Assembly: GCF_018398335.1 (NCBI RefSeq) | Contig: NZ_JAHBRX010000005.1 | Location: 29,898-93,897, forward strand | Length of the DNA stretch: 64,000 nucleotides | Reading direction: 5' to 3' | Origin: Chelatococcus sp. HY11 | GTDB taxonomy: Bacteria; Pseudomonadota; Alphaproteobacteria; Rhizobiales; Beijerinckiaceae | Shown here: positions 24,784 to 34,792 of the stretch, in pieces | Layout: each line of letters starts with the position of its first letter | Position numbering within the stretch: position 1 is the first letter of the stretch | Notes under the pieces: model-generated | What the model saw: only the letters and a program-made list of their open reading frames with translations | The model's database searches: none | Told to the model about the DNA's origin: nothing | Program-made: the position numbers and the translations under genes

Positions 24784-27540
24784 ATGGGAGGAGCCACTGC
24801 ATGCCAGCAGAGCCACTGCATGCCAGCATCAGCCATCAATTCGACTCCTGATGCACCATCTTATATCGGCAAACATGTCATCGACCGCCCTCGCTTGCGC
24901 GGGATGGCGTCGGACCTATTGACGTTCCGCCTGACCCATATCGGCGCTCCGGCCGGTTTCGGCAAGACGACATTAATGCGACAATGGTACGAGACTCTAA
25001 TGGATTGCGGCCGGACCGCCATCTGGCTCAATGCGAGCCGCCACGAGCATGATATTGTGCATAGCTTGATCCAGGTGCTATCGCCAGCGATGCCGAATCT
25101 GCATGATGTATTGGAGCGCGGTGATCACGTCGCCGGCTTCCGGACGACGGATCTGGAAGTCCGAGCCTTGCTGCGAGCGACCATGGATTGGGATCGCCCC
25201 CTGGCTGTCTTTATCGATGAGGCCGATCTCCTTTCAAAAGAGTCAGGCCACTCACTACTTCGCCTGATCGAGTGGCTGCCGCAGAACGTTTCCTTCATCT
25301 GCGCGTCGCGGGGTCGGCTGCCCTTTCCAACCGCCCGCCTGCTCTCATTGGGCGAGGTCAGGAGGATCGGCATCGAGGAGCTTCGGTTCACTCCGCAGGA
25401 AATGCTGGAAGCCGCAAAAAGGACAGGTATCACGAATCTGCTTCCCGCCGAAGTCGAGAAACTTCACGCGCGCACGGAGGGATGGGCCACCGGGGTAAAG
25501 CTGGCATTGTTGGCTATGCGTGGCCAGACGGACCGGGCACGCCTGCTTGCCTCGTTTTCCGGGCACAAAAGCCTCGTTGCAGATTTCTTCTCGGAGACTG
25601 TATTAGGCCAGCAGACCGAGGAAGTGCAGAATTTTTTGATGCGGACTGGCCTACTCGAGCAGTTCACCGCAGACATGTGCGATGCAGTATTGGGGTTTCC
25701 CGGGAGCCGCGAACTGTTGTCCCAGATCGAGAATGGGGGCCTATTCCTCATACCATTGGATGATGAGCGTAACCTCTACCGGTACCACGGCCTTTTTGCT
25801 TCATTTCTTGAGCGCAGGCTCAACGATCTCGAGCCTGGAGTGGCTCACGAACTCCATCGTTCCGCCAGCCGCTGGCTGATGGAGGCTGGTCAGTACCGCG
25901 CTGCCATTGACCACGCGATCAAGGGCGGCGACGTGGCGTGGCTAGTCGAGATGCTGGATCACACTTGTGAACACCTGACCTATCGCGGGTCCATGACCTA
26001 TCTCGAGGAGCTTGCAAACCAGCTGCCAGCCGAGATCGTGGCGAAATGGCCGCGCTTGCTAATGGTACTTGCGTGGGCCCAGATTCGGCGCATGCAAATA
26101 GAGAGCGCCGAGCGATTGCTCGATCTTGCACGTGCCCGCATCGAGGAGATGGAGGTTGAAGGGACCGACCCATCTGAAGTCGCGAAGCTACACTATACTC
26201 TGGGCCATCGCGAGATGCTCTTGGCAGCGGCGCTGGATAAGTTCTCAGAGGTGGAGACGCTGGTCAAACGTCTGCAGCAGCATGACGTTGACCCTCATCC
26301 CTATATTGCCTGCACGCTGTTCGGCCAGAAAATTCGAGCGCTGCGGGAGCAGTTCAAAATGACCGACTTGGAGAAGTTGGAAGCAAAGGCGCGCGGCGTT
26401 CTGGAAAAATCAGGCTTCAAATTCGCTTATGTAGCACTGCAAGGGATTGTGGGATCGTCCCTTCATGCCATCGGCCGCACCGCAGCAGGCAAACAGGCGT
26501 TGGAGCACGGACTATCACAAGCCGTGAGTTTCAGCGGCGAAAATACGGGCCTCGGTGCTTTGCCTGCCCTGCCGCTCGCTGAACTGGCCTATGAATCCAA
26601 CGATCTGCAAACCGCCCGCTCTTTAATTTCTGGTTATCTCGGGAAGGCACGAGTCTATGGTTTTGCCGATGAACTAGCATGCGGCTACACGGTCGCAGCC
26701 CGCTTGTATGTCGTAGACGAAGATTTTGAGGCGGCATTCCGCATCCTGGACGAAGCAAGTTCAATTGCGCTTGAGTGCGGTATCGAACGTCTCCGCATGC
26801 GCGTGATAGCCGAAAGGGTCCACCTCTATCTTCGGCTCGGCTATATTGATCGGGTGTGGCAACTCACGCAATCCAACATACCTTCCGAGCCGGATTCCCT
26901 GTTGCCGAGTTCTGCAAGTACATCGATTGACGAGGCAGCCGCCACGATATTCGTGCGGTACGCGATGACGGCGGGCGAGCAAAAGAATGCATGGCATGTT
27001 GTTAACCGGTGGCGTCAATTCACGATTCACCGCGGCGCTGTCCGTTCGCAGTTGCACTGGAATTTGCTAGCTGCCCAATGCCATTATCTGATGGGCGATC
27101 GACGGGCCGCGCAGCGAAATCTGCGCGAGGCTGTGATCTACGGAGCCGAAAATCGCCTGCTGAGGTCGTTCATCGATGAGGGCGCAATAATCCGCGAGCT
27201 CCTTGAGGAAGCCTATGGCGATAGCCATGGCGCGAAGCATCCGGCCGAACACTTTGCGCGTGAGCTCTTGCAGGAGTTTGGAGGGGGACGATCGGGGCCC
27301 GCTGCGCTCGAACCAGAATTCTCCGATGAACTAGGGTTTAGCGGCAAGATCACGGGCCGTGAGATCGAGATACTGAACTTCGTCGCCGCTGGCTTGAGGA
27401 ACCGTGAGATTGGGTCGAGACTTGGGCTCACGGAAGGTTCCGTGAAATGGTATATGCAACAGATTTACGACAAGATTGGCACTAGGCGCCGCACGGTGGC
27501 GGTAGAACGCGCGCGACAGTTCGGGCTGTTAGGGCAATAG
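24784..27540 (+). CDS. LuxR-family LAL/MalT-type transcriptional activator
   Basis: The 918-residue protein has an N-terminal AAA/STAND ATPase (Walker A GAPAGFGKTT at residues 54-63, Walker B-like LAVFIDEADLL), a long TPR-like helical middle, and a C-terminal LuxR helix-turn-helix (about residues 856-918, ITGREIEILNFVAAGLRNRE). MalT-type proteins bind ATP and an inducer, then activate catabolic operons, so it probably controls the island. The start is uncertain: ATG 24784 and ATG 24820 both lack a good ribosome site, and a 19-bp tandem repeat lies across them. The final codons come from the duplicated SDR segment that begins at 27531. Confidence 0.88.
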   Translation: MGGATACQQSHCMPASAINSTPDAPSYIGKHVIDRPRLRGMASDLLTFRLTHIGAPAGFGKTTLMRQWYETLMDCGRTAIWLNASRHEHDIVHSLIQVLSPAMPNLHDVLERGDHVAGFRTTDLEVRALLRATMDWDRPLAVFIDEADLLSKESGHSLLRLIEWLPQNVSFICASRGRLPFPTARLLSLGEVRRIGIEELRFTPQEMLEAAKRTGITNLLPAEVEKLHARTEGWATGVKLALLAMRGQTDRARLLASFSGHKSLVADFFSETVLGQQTEEVQNFLMRTGLLEQFTADMCDAVLGFPGSRELLSQIENGGLFLIPLDDERNLYRYHGLFASFLERRLNDLEPGVAHELHRSASRWLMEAGQYRAAIDHAIKGGDVAWLVEMLDHTCEHLTYRGSMTYLEELANQLPAEIVAKWPRLLMVLAWAQIRRMQIESAERLLDLARARIEEMEVEGTDPSEVAKLHYTLGHREMLLAAALDKFSEVETLVKRLQQHDVDPHPYIACTLFGQKIRALREQFKMTDLEKLEAKARGVLEKSGFKFAYVALQGIVGSSLHAIGRTAAGKQALEHGLSQAVSFSGENTGLGALPALPLAELAYESNDLQTARSLISGYLGKARVYGFADELACGYTVAARLYVVDEDFEAAFRILDEASSIALECGIERLRMRVIAERVHLYLRLGYIDRVWQLTQSNIPSEPDSLLPSSASTSIDEAAATIFVRYAMTAGEQKNAWHVVNRWRQFTIHRGAVRSQLHWNLLAAQCHYLMGDRRAAQRNLREAVIYGAENRLLRSFIDEGAIIRELLEEAYGDSHGAKHPAEHFARELLQEFGGGRSGPAALEPEFSDELGFSGKITGREIEILNFVAAGLRNREIGSRLGLTEGSVKWYMQQIYDKIGTRRRTVAVERARQFGLLGQ
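24791..24828 (+). repeat. Perfect 19-bp tandem duplication at the start of the LAL gene
   Basis: GAGCCACTGCATGCCAGCA occurs twice back to back (24791-24809 and 24810-24828). Each unit contains an ATG, but 19 is not a multiple of three, so only the second ATG (24820) is in the regulator frame. Gain or loss of one unit would change which start codon is used. Confidence 0.9.
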
Positions 27541-27800
27541 CAAAGGAGGAGGGTCGCTTCGGGGTAAGGGCCAACACCGTAGCGCCAGGCATCATGGAGG
27601 TAGGCATCGGGGGCGCCTTGATGCAGACCACCTATACCGAGGAGGTTTGGGCTAACTCCAAGCGCCGCACGCCGCTGCGTCGCTTCGGAGTCGGTGCCGA
27701 TGTGGCTGCTGCTGTGGCGTTTCTATGTTCCAGCGAAGCCGGCTTCATTACCGGACAGACAATCATCGTAGATGGCGGTCTGTCCGGTAATGAAGCCGGC
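27531..27800 (+). pseudogene. Inverted duplicate of the SDR gene end with a fold-back tail
   Basis: Bases 27531-27784 copy 20532-20785 in inverted orientation and still read as SDR C-terminus (MEVGIGGALMQTTYTEEVWA). After the shared CTGTC the copy switches back: 27780-27800 repeats 20558-20578 in direct orientation. This creates a perfect 21-bp hairpin, 27738-27758 with 27780-27800, around a 21-base loop. The pattern fits template switching during repair or replication. There is no promoter or start, so it is not a working gene. Confidence 0.85.
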
Positions 27801-27848
27801 AAACACTAGATCAGGCTCGCGCTGAAACAACCTGGTTAGAGTTCATAG

Positions 27849-29006
27849 CTAGACAAGCTTCCGCTCGTCCAAACCGAGCGAACGGCCGACAATTTCGCGC
27901 ATAATCTCCGATGTGCCAGCAAAGATACGGCTGACGCGGGCATCGGTGTACATCCGACAAATCCGATATTCATTCATGTAGCCTGCACCGCCATGCAGCT
28001 GAACGCAGTCGTCCATCACTCTTCCTTCAAGTTCGCTCGTCAAAAGCTTGGCCGCCGACGCATCCTCCGCCGCCAGTTTTCCCTCGTTCAGCAGCAGCAC
28101 GCACTGGTCGACATACGTTTGCGCCATATCTAGTTCGGCGCGCATTGACGCCATCTTGAAGCGCGTATTCTGGAATGCGCCTATGGGCTTGCCGAACGCG
28201 CGCCGCTCCTTGACAAAGTCGAGCGTTAGGTCAAACGCCGTCTGGGCTGTTGCCATAAAGCCGATGGCGGCAACCAATCTTTCCTGCGCAAGAAAACGTG
28301 CGAGATAGGCGAAGCCCTTACTAGGATCCCCCAGGGCGTTTGCCTTTGGCACCTTCACGTCATTGAAAAAAAGCTCGGCCGTATCCTGCGCTTTCATACC
28401 CATCTTGTCGAGCTTGCGACCTCGCTCGAATCCTTCCATACCGCGCTCGACGACAAACAGCCCAAGTCCGTGGTGGCTGGTAGGATCGGTACGGGCTGCC
28501 ACGACCACTAGGTCAGAGAGGATTCCGTTGGAAATGTAGGTCTTGGCACCATTAAGCAGCCAATGGTCGCCCATATCCTCGGCGCGTGTGCGCATGCCCG
28601 CAAGGTCGGAGCCGGTGGACGGCTCGGTCATCGCCACGGCAAGGATCTTCTCCCCATTGACGATGCCAGGCATCCAGCGATCCTTCTGCTCCTCGGTGCC
28701 CAGCTTGGCAATGTAGGGCGCCACCAGATCATTGTGGAGGTTAATGTAGAAACCTATGTCGCCATGGCGCATATTTTCTTCAATGATGATCTGCTCGAAG
28801 CGAAAGTCATCGATGCCAGCACCGCCATATTTCTCCTCGGCCCATGTGCAGAGCAGGCCCTGCGCTCCCGCCTTGAGGAACAGTTCCCGATCCACCATTC
28901 CTTGCGCGCGATAGTGCTCAGTATTGGGCGCAACCTCAGCCTGCATGAACTTGGTTACGCTGTCGCGGAACTGTTCATGCTCCTCGGAAAAGATCAGTCT
29001 TCTCAT
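27849..29006 (-). CDS. Acyl-CoA dehydrogenase
   Basis: The 385-residue protein has the ACAD pattern: AVAMTEPSTGSDLAGMRTRA, the helical C-terminal domain (QLHGGAGYMNEYRICRMYTD), then RIFAGTSEIMREIVGRSLGL. Ala replaces Glu in the IYEGT motif, as in long-chain and isovaleryl-type dehydrogenases, whose catalytic Glu lies in another helix. It should introduce the alpha,beta double bond that the fused hydratase acts on; the start codon overlaps the stop of the fadB-like gene (ATGA), so they are coupled. Confidence 0.92.
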   Translation of the reverse strand: MRRLIFSEEHEQFRDSVTKFMQAEVAPNTEHYRAQGMVDRELFLKAGAQGLLCTWAEEKYGGAGIDDFRFEQIIIEENMRHGDIGFYINLHNDLVAPYIAKLGTEEQKDRWMPGIVNGEKILAVAMTEPSTGSDLAGMRTRAEDMGDHWLLNGAKTYISNGILSDLVVVAARTDPTSHHGLGLFVVERGMEGFERGRKLDKMGMKAQDTAELFFNDVKVPKANALGDPSKGFAYLARFLAQERLVAAIGFMATAQTAFDLTLDFVKERRAFGKPIGAFQNTRFKMASMRAELDMAQTYVDQCVLLLNEGKLAAEDASAAKLLTSELEGRVMDDCVQLHGGAGYMNEYRICRMYTDARVSRIFAGTSEIMREIVGRSLGLDERKLV

Positions 29007-31159
29007 GCGGATTCACATAGCTTTGCGGGAGTGGATGCGGGATAGAAACTCTCTCCCTTGCGGGCCTTTGCGCGAAGCCATTGAGATGGCAGGAATCTCG
29101 GCCCGAATTTCTCGGCGAGCCGGTTAGCCTCGGCAACAAAGGTTGCGATACCGACCATCTCAATGTAGCTGATCGTGCCGCCTGTCCAGACCGGGAAACC
29201 CCAACCAAAGACCGAACCTAGATCGGCATCCTGCGGCGTCTTGAGAACGCCTTCCTCGAGACAGCGTGCGGACTCTATCGCCTGCGCATAGAGGAAGCGC
29301 TCCTTCAGTTCGTCGATGTCGTAGTCCTGCCTTAGCGGGAAATGCTTGGACAACCCCTTCCAGAGATGTTTCTTGCCACCTTCCAGGTAGTCGTAGAACC
29401 CACCGCCCGACCTGCGTCCAGACCGTCCGATTTGATCGCGCATCTTGCGCAAGATGGGCACACCTACAGGCGGCACATACTTGATACCATCTTCTGCAAT
29501 GGCCTGGTCAACGATCTTCAGGGGCAGGTCAAAGCTAAGTTCGTCGAGCAGTGCAAGTGGGCCGGTCGGCATTCCGACCATCCTGGCCGCATTTTCGATG
29601 ACGGCTGGCGGAATTCCTTCGCCCAGCATCGCCGCACCTTCATGGATCAGTGTCTGGAAGACCCGACTCGTGTAGAAGCCGCGGCTGTCATTGACGACGA
29701 TCGGCGTTTTACGCAGTTGCGCAATGTAGTCGAGAGCCCTGGCCAGCGTCTCCTGCGACGTTTGCTTACCTGTGATAACTTCGACGAGTCCCATCCGGTC
29801 GACCGGCGAGAAGAAATGGATGCCGATGAACTGGTCTGGCCGCTTGGATACCTGCGCCAGCCCGGTGATGGGAAGGGTGGACGTGTTGGTGGCGAAAACC
29901 GCGTTTTCTGGAATCACGGCCTCGGCCTTGCGCGTGGTATCGACCTTAATCGCCGTATCTTCGAACACGGCCTCGACTATCAGGTCGCAGTTTTCCAGGA
30001 ACGCGAAATCGTCGGTGGGTGTGATACGCGACAGCACCTGATCCGCCGCATCTAGTGTGAGCTTGCCCTTTTCGACCAGCTTCGACTGCACTTCGATGGT
30101 ATAGGACTTGCCCTTCTCGGCGGTCGCCATGTCGCGATCGAGCAGCACGACCTCGATTCCGGCATTGGCAGAGACATAGGCGATACCCGCCCCCATCATG
30201 CCGGCCCCCAACACGCCGACCTTTCTGACCTGCGACTTGGCTACGCCGGCTGGCCGACGCACACCCTTCTCTGCCTCCTGTTTGGATATGAACGTAGTGC
30301 GAATTATGTTGCGCGCGACTTGGTGGCTCAGCAGCTTGGCGAAATATTTGCCTTCAACGGCAAGCGCCTTGTTGAAGGGAAGCTGAAGCCCTTCGAACAC
30401 ACAGGCAAGGATCGCCAGCGGTGCGGGCGCATTGTAGCCCTTCTGTGCGATGCGCGCCGCTGCCATGGAATAGGCGGCGCTATCCTCAGGCACGATCATA
30501 CCCTTCTTCTGGGGGGGCACCCAGCCCTTCTTATCCCATGGCCGTACCGGATCGGGACCCGTGGCAAGCCAGTCACGCGCCCGGTTGATTGCTTCAGCCG
30601 CTGGCACCACTTCATCGACCATCCTCAGCTTGAGAGCCTCGGCGGGCGCAACCGACCGGCCTGACAGGAGCAGGTCGAGCGTGGTGTCCATTCCTACGAG
30701 GATGCCAAGTCGCACGGTGCCGCCGGAGCCCGGCAGCAGGCCGAAATGTACCTCTGGTAGGCCGACCAGTGCCTTGGCGTCATCGACCAATATCCTGCGA
30801 TGACAAGCCAGCGCCAATTCGAATCCGCCGCCTAACGCGAGGCCATTGATCACGGCCACCCAAGGCTTTCCGGACTGTTCAATAGCCCGGTGCATATCGG
30901 TCGCGCGCTTCGAAAAGGCGTAGGCTTCATGCTTGCTGTAGCCACGCACGAGCTGCTTCAGATCGGCTCCAGCCATGAAAGTCCTCTTGGCCGAGGTCAG
31001 AATCACACCCTTAACGTCCTCATCCTGCGCAAGAGCTTGGATGGCGTGTTCCATATCCGCGATGAATGCGTCACTCACGACGTTCATTGTTTCGTCGGCA
31101 TTATCGAGAAAAAGCGTTGCAAAGCCCTCGGCAGCCTTCTCGATCCTTAGATGTCGCAT
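29003..31159 (-). CDS. Bifunctional enoyl-CoA hydratase/3-hydroxyacyl-CoA dehydrogenase (FadB/FadJ-like)
   Basis: The 718-residue fusion has an N-terminal crotonase domain (GVILTSAKRTFMAGADLKQL, then LALGGGFELALACHRR) and a C-terminal NAD-dependent 3-hydroxyacyl-CoA dehydrogenase domain (VGVLGAGMMGAGIAYVSANA, and IGIHFFSPVDRMGLVEVI with the catalytic His). It performs the hydration and second oxidation of beta-oxidation. Together with the thiolase 23 bp upstream and the acyl-CoA dehydrogenase downstream it forms a complete beta-oxidation operon. Confidence 0.94.
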   Translation of the reverse strand: MRHLRIEKAAEGFATLFLDNADETMNVVSDAFIADMEHAIQALAQDEDVKGVILTSAKRTFMAGADLKQLVRGYSKHEAYAFSKRATDMHRAIEQSGKPWVAVINGLALGGGFELALACHRRILVDDAKALVGLPEVHFGLLPGSGGTVRLGILVGMDTTLDLLLSGRSVAPAEALKLRMVDEVVPAAEAINRARDWLATGPDPVRPWDKKGWVPPQKKGMIVPEDSAAYSMAAARIAQKGYNAPAPLAILACVFEGLQLPFNKALAVEGKYFAKLLSHQVARNIIRTTFISKQEAEKGVRRPAGVAKSQVRKVGVLGAGMMGAGIAYVSANAGIEVVLLDRDMATAEKGKSYTIEVQSKLVEKGKLTLDAADQVLSRITPTDDFAFLENCDLIVEAVFEDTAIKVDTTRKAEAVIPENAVFATNTSTLPITGLAQVSKRPDQFIGIHFFSPVDRMGLVEVITGKQTSQETLARALDYIAQLRKTPIVVNDSRGFYTSRVFQTLIHEGAAMLGEGIPPAVIENAARMVGMPTGPLALLDELSFDLPLKIVDQAIAEDGIKYVPPVGVPILRKMRDQIGRSGRRSGGGFYDYLEGGKKHLWKGLSKHFPLRQDYDIDELKERFLYAQAIESARCLEEGVLKTPQDADLGSVFGWGFPVWTGGTISYIEMVGIATFVAEANRLAEKFGPRFLPSQWLRAKARKGESFYPASTPAKLCESA

Positions 31160-31182
31160 GGTACTTGCTTTCGGTATGGCGC

Positions 31183-32385
31183 TCAGACGCGCTCGATGAT
31201 GCAGGCAGCGCCGAGCCCGTTGGCTGCACAGAGGGAGATGGCGGCGGTCTCGAGGTCGCGGCGTTCGAGCTCGTCCAGCACAGTGCCCACAAGCATCGCA
31301 CCGGTCGCGCCGAGGGGATGACCCATCGCAATCGCGCCGCCGTTCACGTTGACTCGGTCATGAGGCAGCTCCATCTCGTTCATGAAGCGCAAAACGACAC
31401 TGGCAAACGCCTCGTTGAGCTCCCAGAGGTCGACGTCGTTTTTACTCATTCCGGCGGATCTAAGCGCCTTCAGACAGACCGCGGCCGGCGCAGTGAGCAT
31501 GATTGTCGGCTCCGATCCGATATTAGCGTAAGCAACAATGCGGGCACGCGGTCTCATGCCCGCCTTCTCGCCGAACACTTTGGAGCCGAGGAGCACCAGA
31601 CCTGCGCCATCTACGATGCCGGAGCTGTTGCCGCCGTGATGGACGTAGTTGATTGCCTCCAGCTGCGGATAGCGGTCCTTGGCTACAGCCTCAAACCCGG
31701 CCTTCCCGAATGCCTCGAATGAGGGCTTGAGCTTTGCAAGGGTCTCAAGCGTCGTGCCAGGACGCATATGCTCGTCATGGTCGAGCACCACGTCGCCAAG
31801 CACATCCTTGACCGGAACGATCGCACCCTTGAACCGGGCTTCCTGCCAAGCTTGCGCTGCTCGGTTCTGACTTTCGACCGCGAACGCATCCACGTCCTCT
31901 CGAGTGAAGCCATCCAGGGAAGCGATTAGGTCGGCACCGATACCCTGCGGTGCGTAGTGATTCCGGAAGGCGATGGTTGGGTCTGATGTCCAAGCACCGC
32001 TGTCATAGCCCATCACGGTGCGGCTCATTGATTCGACGCCGCCGCCAATGCCCGCCTCGATCATTCCGGAGTGAATCTGCGCCGACAGCAGGTTCACTGC
32101 GTCAAGGCCCGTAGCGCAGAACCGATGGACTTGCTGACCACCAACTGTCTGGGCATAGCCTGCCTGAAGCACGGCTGCTCGCGCCAGTACGCCGCCCTGC
32201 TCACCGACCGGCTGCGCCATGCCGATGATGACATCGTCGAGTAACGACGTCTCGAGGTCGTTACGGTCACGCAAAGCTTCAAGCAATTGCGTGGCTAACT
32301 GAACCGAGGTGATTTCGTGGAGAGCCCCATCGGGGCGTCCCTTGCCGCGAGGCGTGCGTACATGATCGTAGATATAGGCTTCCAT
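31183..32385 (-). CDS. Thiolase (acetyl-CoA C-acyltransferase)
   Basis: The 400-residue protein carries the thiolase active residues: Cys90 in [13 protein letters not shown], His356 in [11 protein letters not shown] and Cys386 in [11 protein letters not shown]. It should cleave the 3-ketoacyl-CoA made by the FadB-like enzyme to acetyl-CoA plus a shortened acyl-CoA. It is the first gene of the minus-strand operon (thiolase, fadB-like, acyl-CoA dehydrogenase). Remnants of two transposase genes lie just upstream and may have separated it from its original promoter. Confidence 0.93.
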   Translation of the reverse strand: MEAYIYDHVRTPRGKGRPDGALHEITSVQLATQLLEALRDRNDLETSLLDDVIIGMAQPVGEQGGVLARAAVLQAGYAQTVGGQQVHRFCATGLDAVNLLSAQIHSGMIEAGIGGGVESMSRTVMGYDSGAWTSDPTIAFRNHYAPQGIGADLIASLDGFTREDVDAFAVESQNRAAQAWQEARFKGAIVPVKDVLGDVVLDHDEHMRPGTTLETLAKLKPSFEAFGKAGFEAVAKDRYPQLEAINYVHHGGNSSGIVDGAGLVLLGSKVFGEKAGMRPRARIVAYANIGSEPTIMLTAPAAVCLKALRSAGMSKNDVDLWELNEAFASVVLRFMNEMELPHDRVNVNGGAIAMGHPLGATGAMLVGTVLDELERRDLETAAISLCAANGLGAACIIERV

Positions 32386-32586
32386 TGAATTCGTCCCGCC
32401 GAATGACTTTCCGCACAGGCGCCATCCCTCGAGTGGAGCGACGCGTCCTTGTCCGAATATCGGCGTTACATCCGGATCGCGCCTATCGAACGGAAGGTGG
32501 CCGTTGCCGTTGCATGAGCCTTGGCATCATGAGAATAGGCGGCTATCTAAGGGGCGTTCCGTTTTGACCTTTAAACTCCTTTGCTC

Positions 32587-32735
32587 CTAGTGCACTGACT
32601 CATTCGGAAGGATCAGGCTGACGGTGACCTTGGCGAGAATGGCTTCGGCTGTTTTGGTCCATACGAAAGGACGCGGCTTGTCGTTGTGTTCAGCGATGTA
32701 GCGGTTGATGGCTAATTGGTCGGCCCTGAATAATG
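32587..32735 (-). pseudogene. C-terminal fragment of an IS630-family transposase
   Basis: The minus strand encodes DQLAINRYIAEHNDKPRPFV and then WTKTAEAILAKV, ending NESVH at a stop (32587-32589). This is the typical C-terminus of IS630-family DDE transposases. Everything before it is missing and the adjacent sequence belongs to another transposase remnant, so it is dead. Confidence 0.75.
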
Positions 32736-32761
32736 CGGCGGCACGAGGCGGGCGCTGGATT

Positions 32762-33205
32762 TCAGGCGACCAGAGAAGTATCCGATTGCGCGAATGAACT
32801 GATCAGGGCTGCCATGAGCCAGGCGATAAAAAGCCTGAGCCAGTTCAGGATCAGCCGTAGATTATGTCCGGCCACCACGAGGAGCGCGTTGATCGCATCC
32901 CCGGCCGCTCCGAGCAGGTGATTGCGTCCCAGCCGCCCGTCCGCCTTCATGTGCCCGATCATCGGCTCGATCGCGGACCGGCGTCTCAGCTCCCGTTTGA
33001 TCGTCGGCGTGAGCCCTCGCCGCTGGCGGGCGATGAACACGCGCTCCTTGTGCGCATAGTCATGCCCACGATAGCCCAGGTCGACGTAAACGCGTGCGGG
33101 CTCCACGTCAGTCATGGCCACGACCTGGTCGATCGTGGTGTTGAGCGATGGCGGGGCTCCCGGATCGTCAAACAGCCCGCATGCGCCTCCGCGGCCCAGC
33201 ACCAA
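32762..33205 (-). pseudogene. IS5-family transposase, C-terminal fragment
   Basis: Up to 147 residues remain. The segment RVYVDLGYRGHDYAHKERVF, then RSAIEPMIGHMKADGRLGRN, is the C-terminal part of an IS5/IS1182-like DDE transposase with the Tyr-Arg-Glu-type signature. The N-terminal two thirds are absent and the last residues read into unrelated sequence. The 260 bp upstream (33206-33466) show no gene. Confidence 0.75.
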
Positions 33206-33466
33206 ACCTATTCTGAATCAAACACTTGGATCGAGCAATAAAATTGCTCACCAGCCTCTAAAGCAGATGCGCGCTCGACGACCCGCTGACTGATTGCTCG
33301 TCCGCTCGCCGCATCTCAAGCGCTTTCCTCTTTCCTGAGAAGTGGTAGGTTGCGCCTGTGTCAACAGCAATTTCCCATCCAAATCTCGGGCGGACGACCT
33401 CCATAGCAACGACAGCTAAGTCGCGAGAATGCCGAGCACCAGCGCGAAGAGGCTATCCAGAAAATC

Positions 33467-34669
33467 CTACAGGTCGCTTAGCTCGACAGAGTTGTCTGCA
33501 AGCGCCATCGGATCTAACCTCGCGCCCTGAACTATCAGACGGCGGGCCAACATGTGATCGGCTGGCGAATTGACGGTTTCGGCGGCCTGAAGCCTGTCGT
33601 CATCCAAGAGAAAGACTGAGAACCTGCCGCTGCCAATGTCTCCACGTACGACCTCAGTCAGGCCGGGCTTCGTTAGCCCGGCAATCTGCAGGCGCGCGGC
33701 TCCCTGAACCGACCAGAACCACGGTAGAGCGTCATAGGGCTGAAGTGTGCCGGTCAGGCGGGCGGCTAACGTCCGGGCGTGATCGCACGCGTTCTGGACA
33801 GATTCAAGTCGTGTCGGGCCCGGCAAGTGGATGCTCGGATACACCGCGCAATCGCCAATTGCGGAGATCGCTGGGTCCGAGGTCGCAAGAAAATCATCAA
33901 CGACCACGCCGTTGTTGATTTCGAGTCCGGCGGCGGCCGCAAGTTCAACGTTCGGCATGACACCGGCAGCAAGAAGCACTGCATCGGCCTCTAAATGAAC
34001 GCCGCCTGCCAACAGCACATTGACCCGGCCATCACAGTGCTCCACGGCTTCCACCTGACGCGACAGATGAACCCCGACGCCGCTGTCATGATGGAATTTC
34101 AGGAACCACTCAGAGACTGTCGGCGACACGGCTCGCTGCATGAGACGTGGCGCCATCTCGACTACATCTACCTCGATGCCCATTAAGCGGAGCAAACCGG
34201 CTGCTTCCAAACCGACAAAGCCGCCACCAATGACAACGATGCGACGAAAGTTGCGAATGCGCTTGGCGAGATCCCTTGCGTCTGTCAGAGAGCGGAGCTG
34301 AAGAATATCGTGATGATCGATGCCCGGAACTGGTGGCCGTCTGTTGCGAGCTCCTGTGGCGAGCACAAGATGGTCGTACGCGAGCACTTCGCCGTTGGAT
34401 AGTATCACAGAGCGGACGGCCCGGTCGATAGCGGCCACTGACACCCCAAGCCGAAGCCCGATCTTCTGCTCTTCGTAAAATTTGGCCGGACGCAGCACCA
34501 GCGGACTTCCTAACCGCTTGATGTAGTCCTTCGAGAGCGGTGGGCGCTGATAGGGCACCTCCCCTTCGTCCGACACGAGATCGATTGCCCCGGCAAATCT
34601 CCGCTGGCGTAGTGCAGCGGCAAGCTCCACGCCCGCATGACCTGCCCCCACAATTATCACAGAGTTCAT
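33467..34669 (-). CDS. FAD-dependent ferredoxin reductase (P450 redox partner type)
   Basis: From the ATG at 34669, preceded by AGGAGG, the protein has 400 residues; 27 codons upstream are open but lack similarity. Two Rossmann folds are seen: FAD (SVIIVGAGHAGVELAAALRQ) and NAD(P)H (RIVVIGGGFVGLEAAGLLRL), plus the YQRPPLSKDYIKR segment of putidaredoxin/rhodocoxin reductases. It should pass electrons from NADH to the 2Fe-2S ferredoxin at 40313 and so to the P450 at 40786, although it is encoded 6 kb away. Confidence 0.9.
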   Translation of the reverse strand: MNSVIIVGAGHAGVELAAALRQRRFAGAIDLVSDEGEVPYQRPPLSKDYIKRLGSPLVLRPAKFYEEQKIGLRLGVSVAAIDRAVRSVILSNGEVLAYDHLVLATGARNRRPPVPGIDHHDILQLRSLTDARDLAKRIRNFRRIVVIGGGFVGLEAAGLLRLMGIEVDVVEMAPRLMQRAVSPTVSEWFLKFHHDSGVGVHLSRQVEAVEHCDGRVNVLLAGGVHLEADAVLLAAGVMPNVELAAAAGLEINNGVVVDDFLATSDPAISAIGDCAVYPSIHLPGPTRLESVQNACDHARTLAARLTGTLQPYDALPWFWSVQGAARLQIAGLTKPGLTEVVRGDIGSGRFSVFLLDDDRLQAAETVNSPADHMLARRLIVQGARLDPMALADNSVELSDL

Positions 34670-34792
34670 GCGTCCTCCTAGCCGCCCAGCTTCGAGGCCC
34701 GGCGCGAGGCCGCGATGACCACTAGCTGGAACGGTTGCATCTTCCGACATAATGGGTCGAATTGCTTCATGACGTAGCGTGCGGCACGCAAT

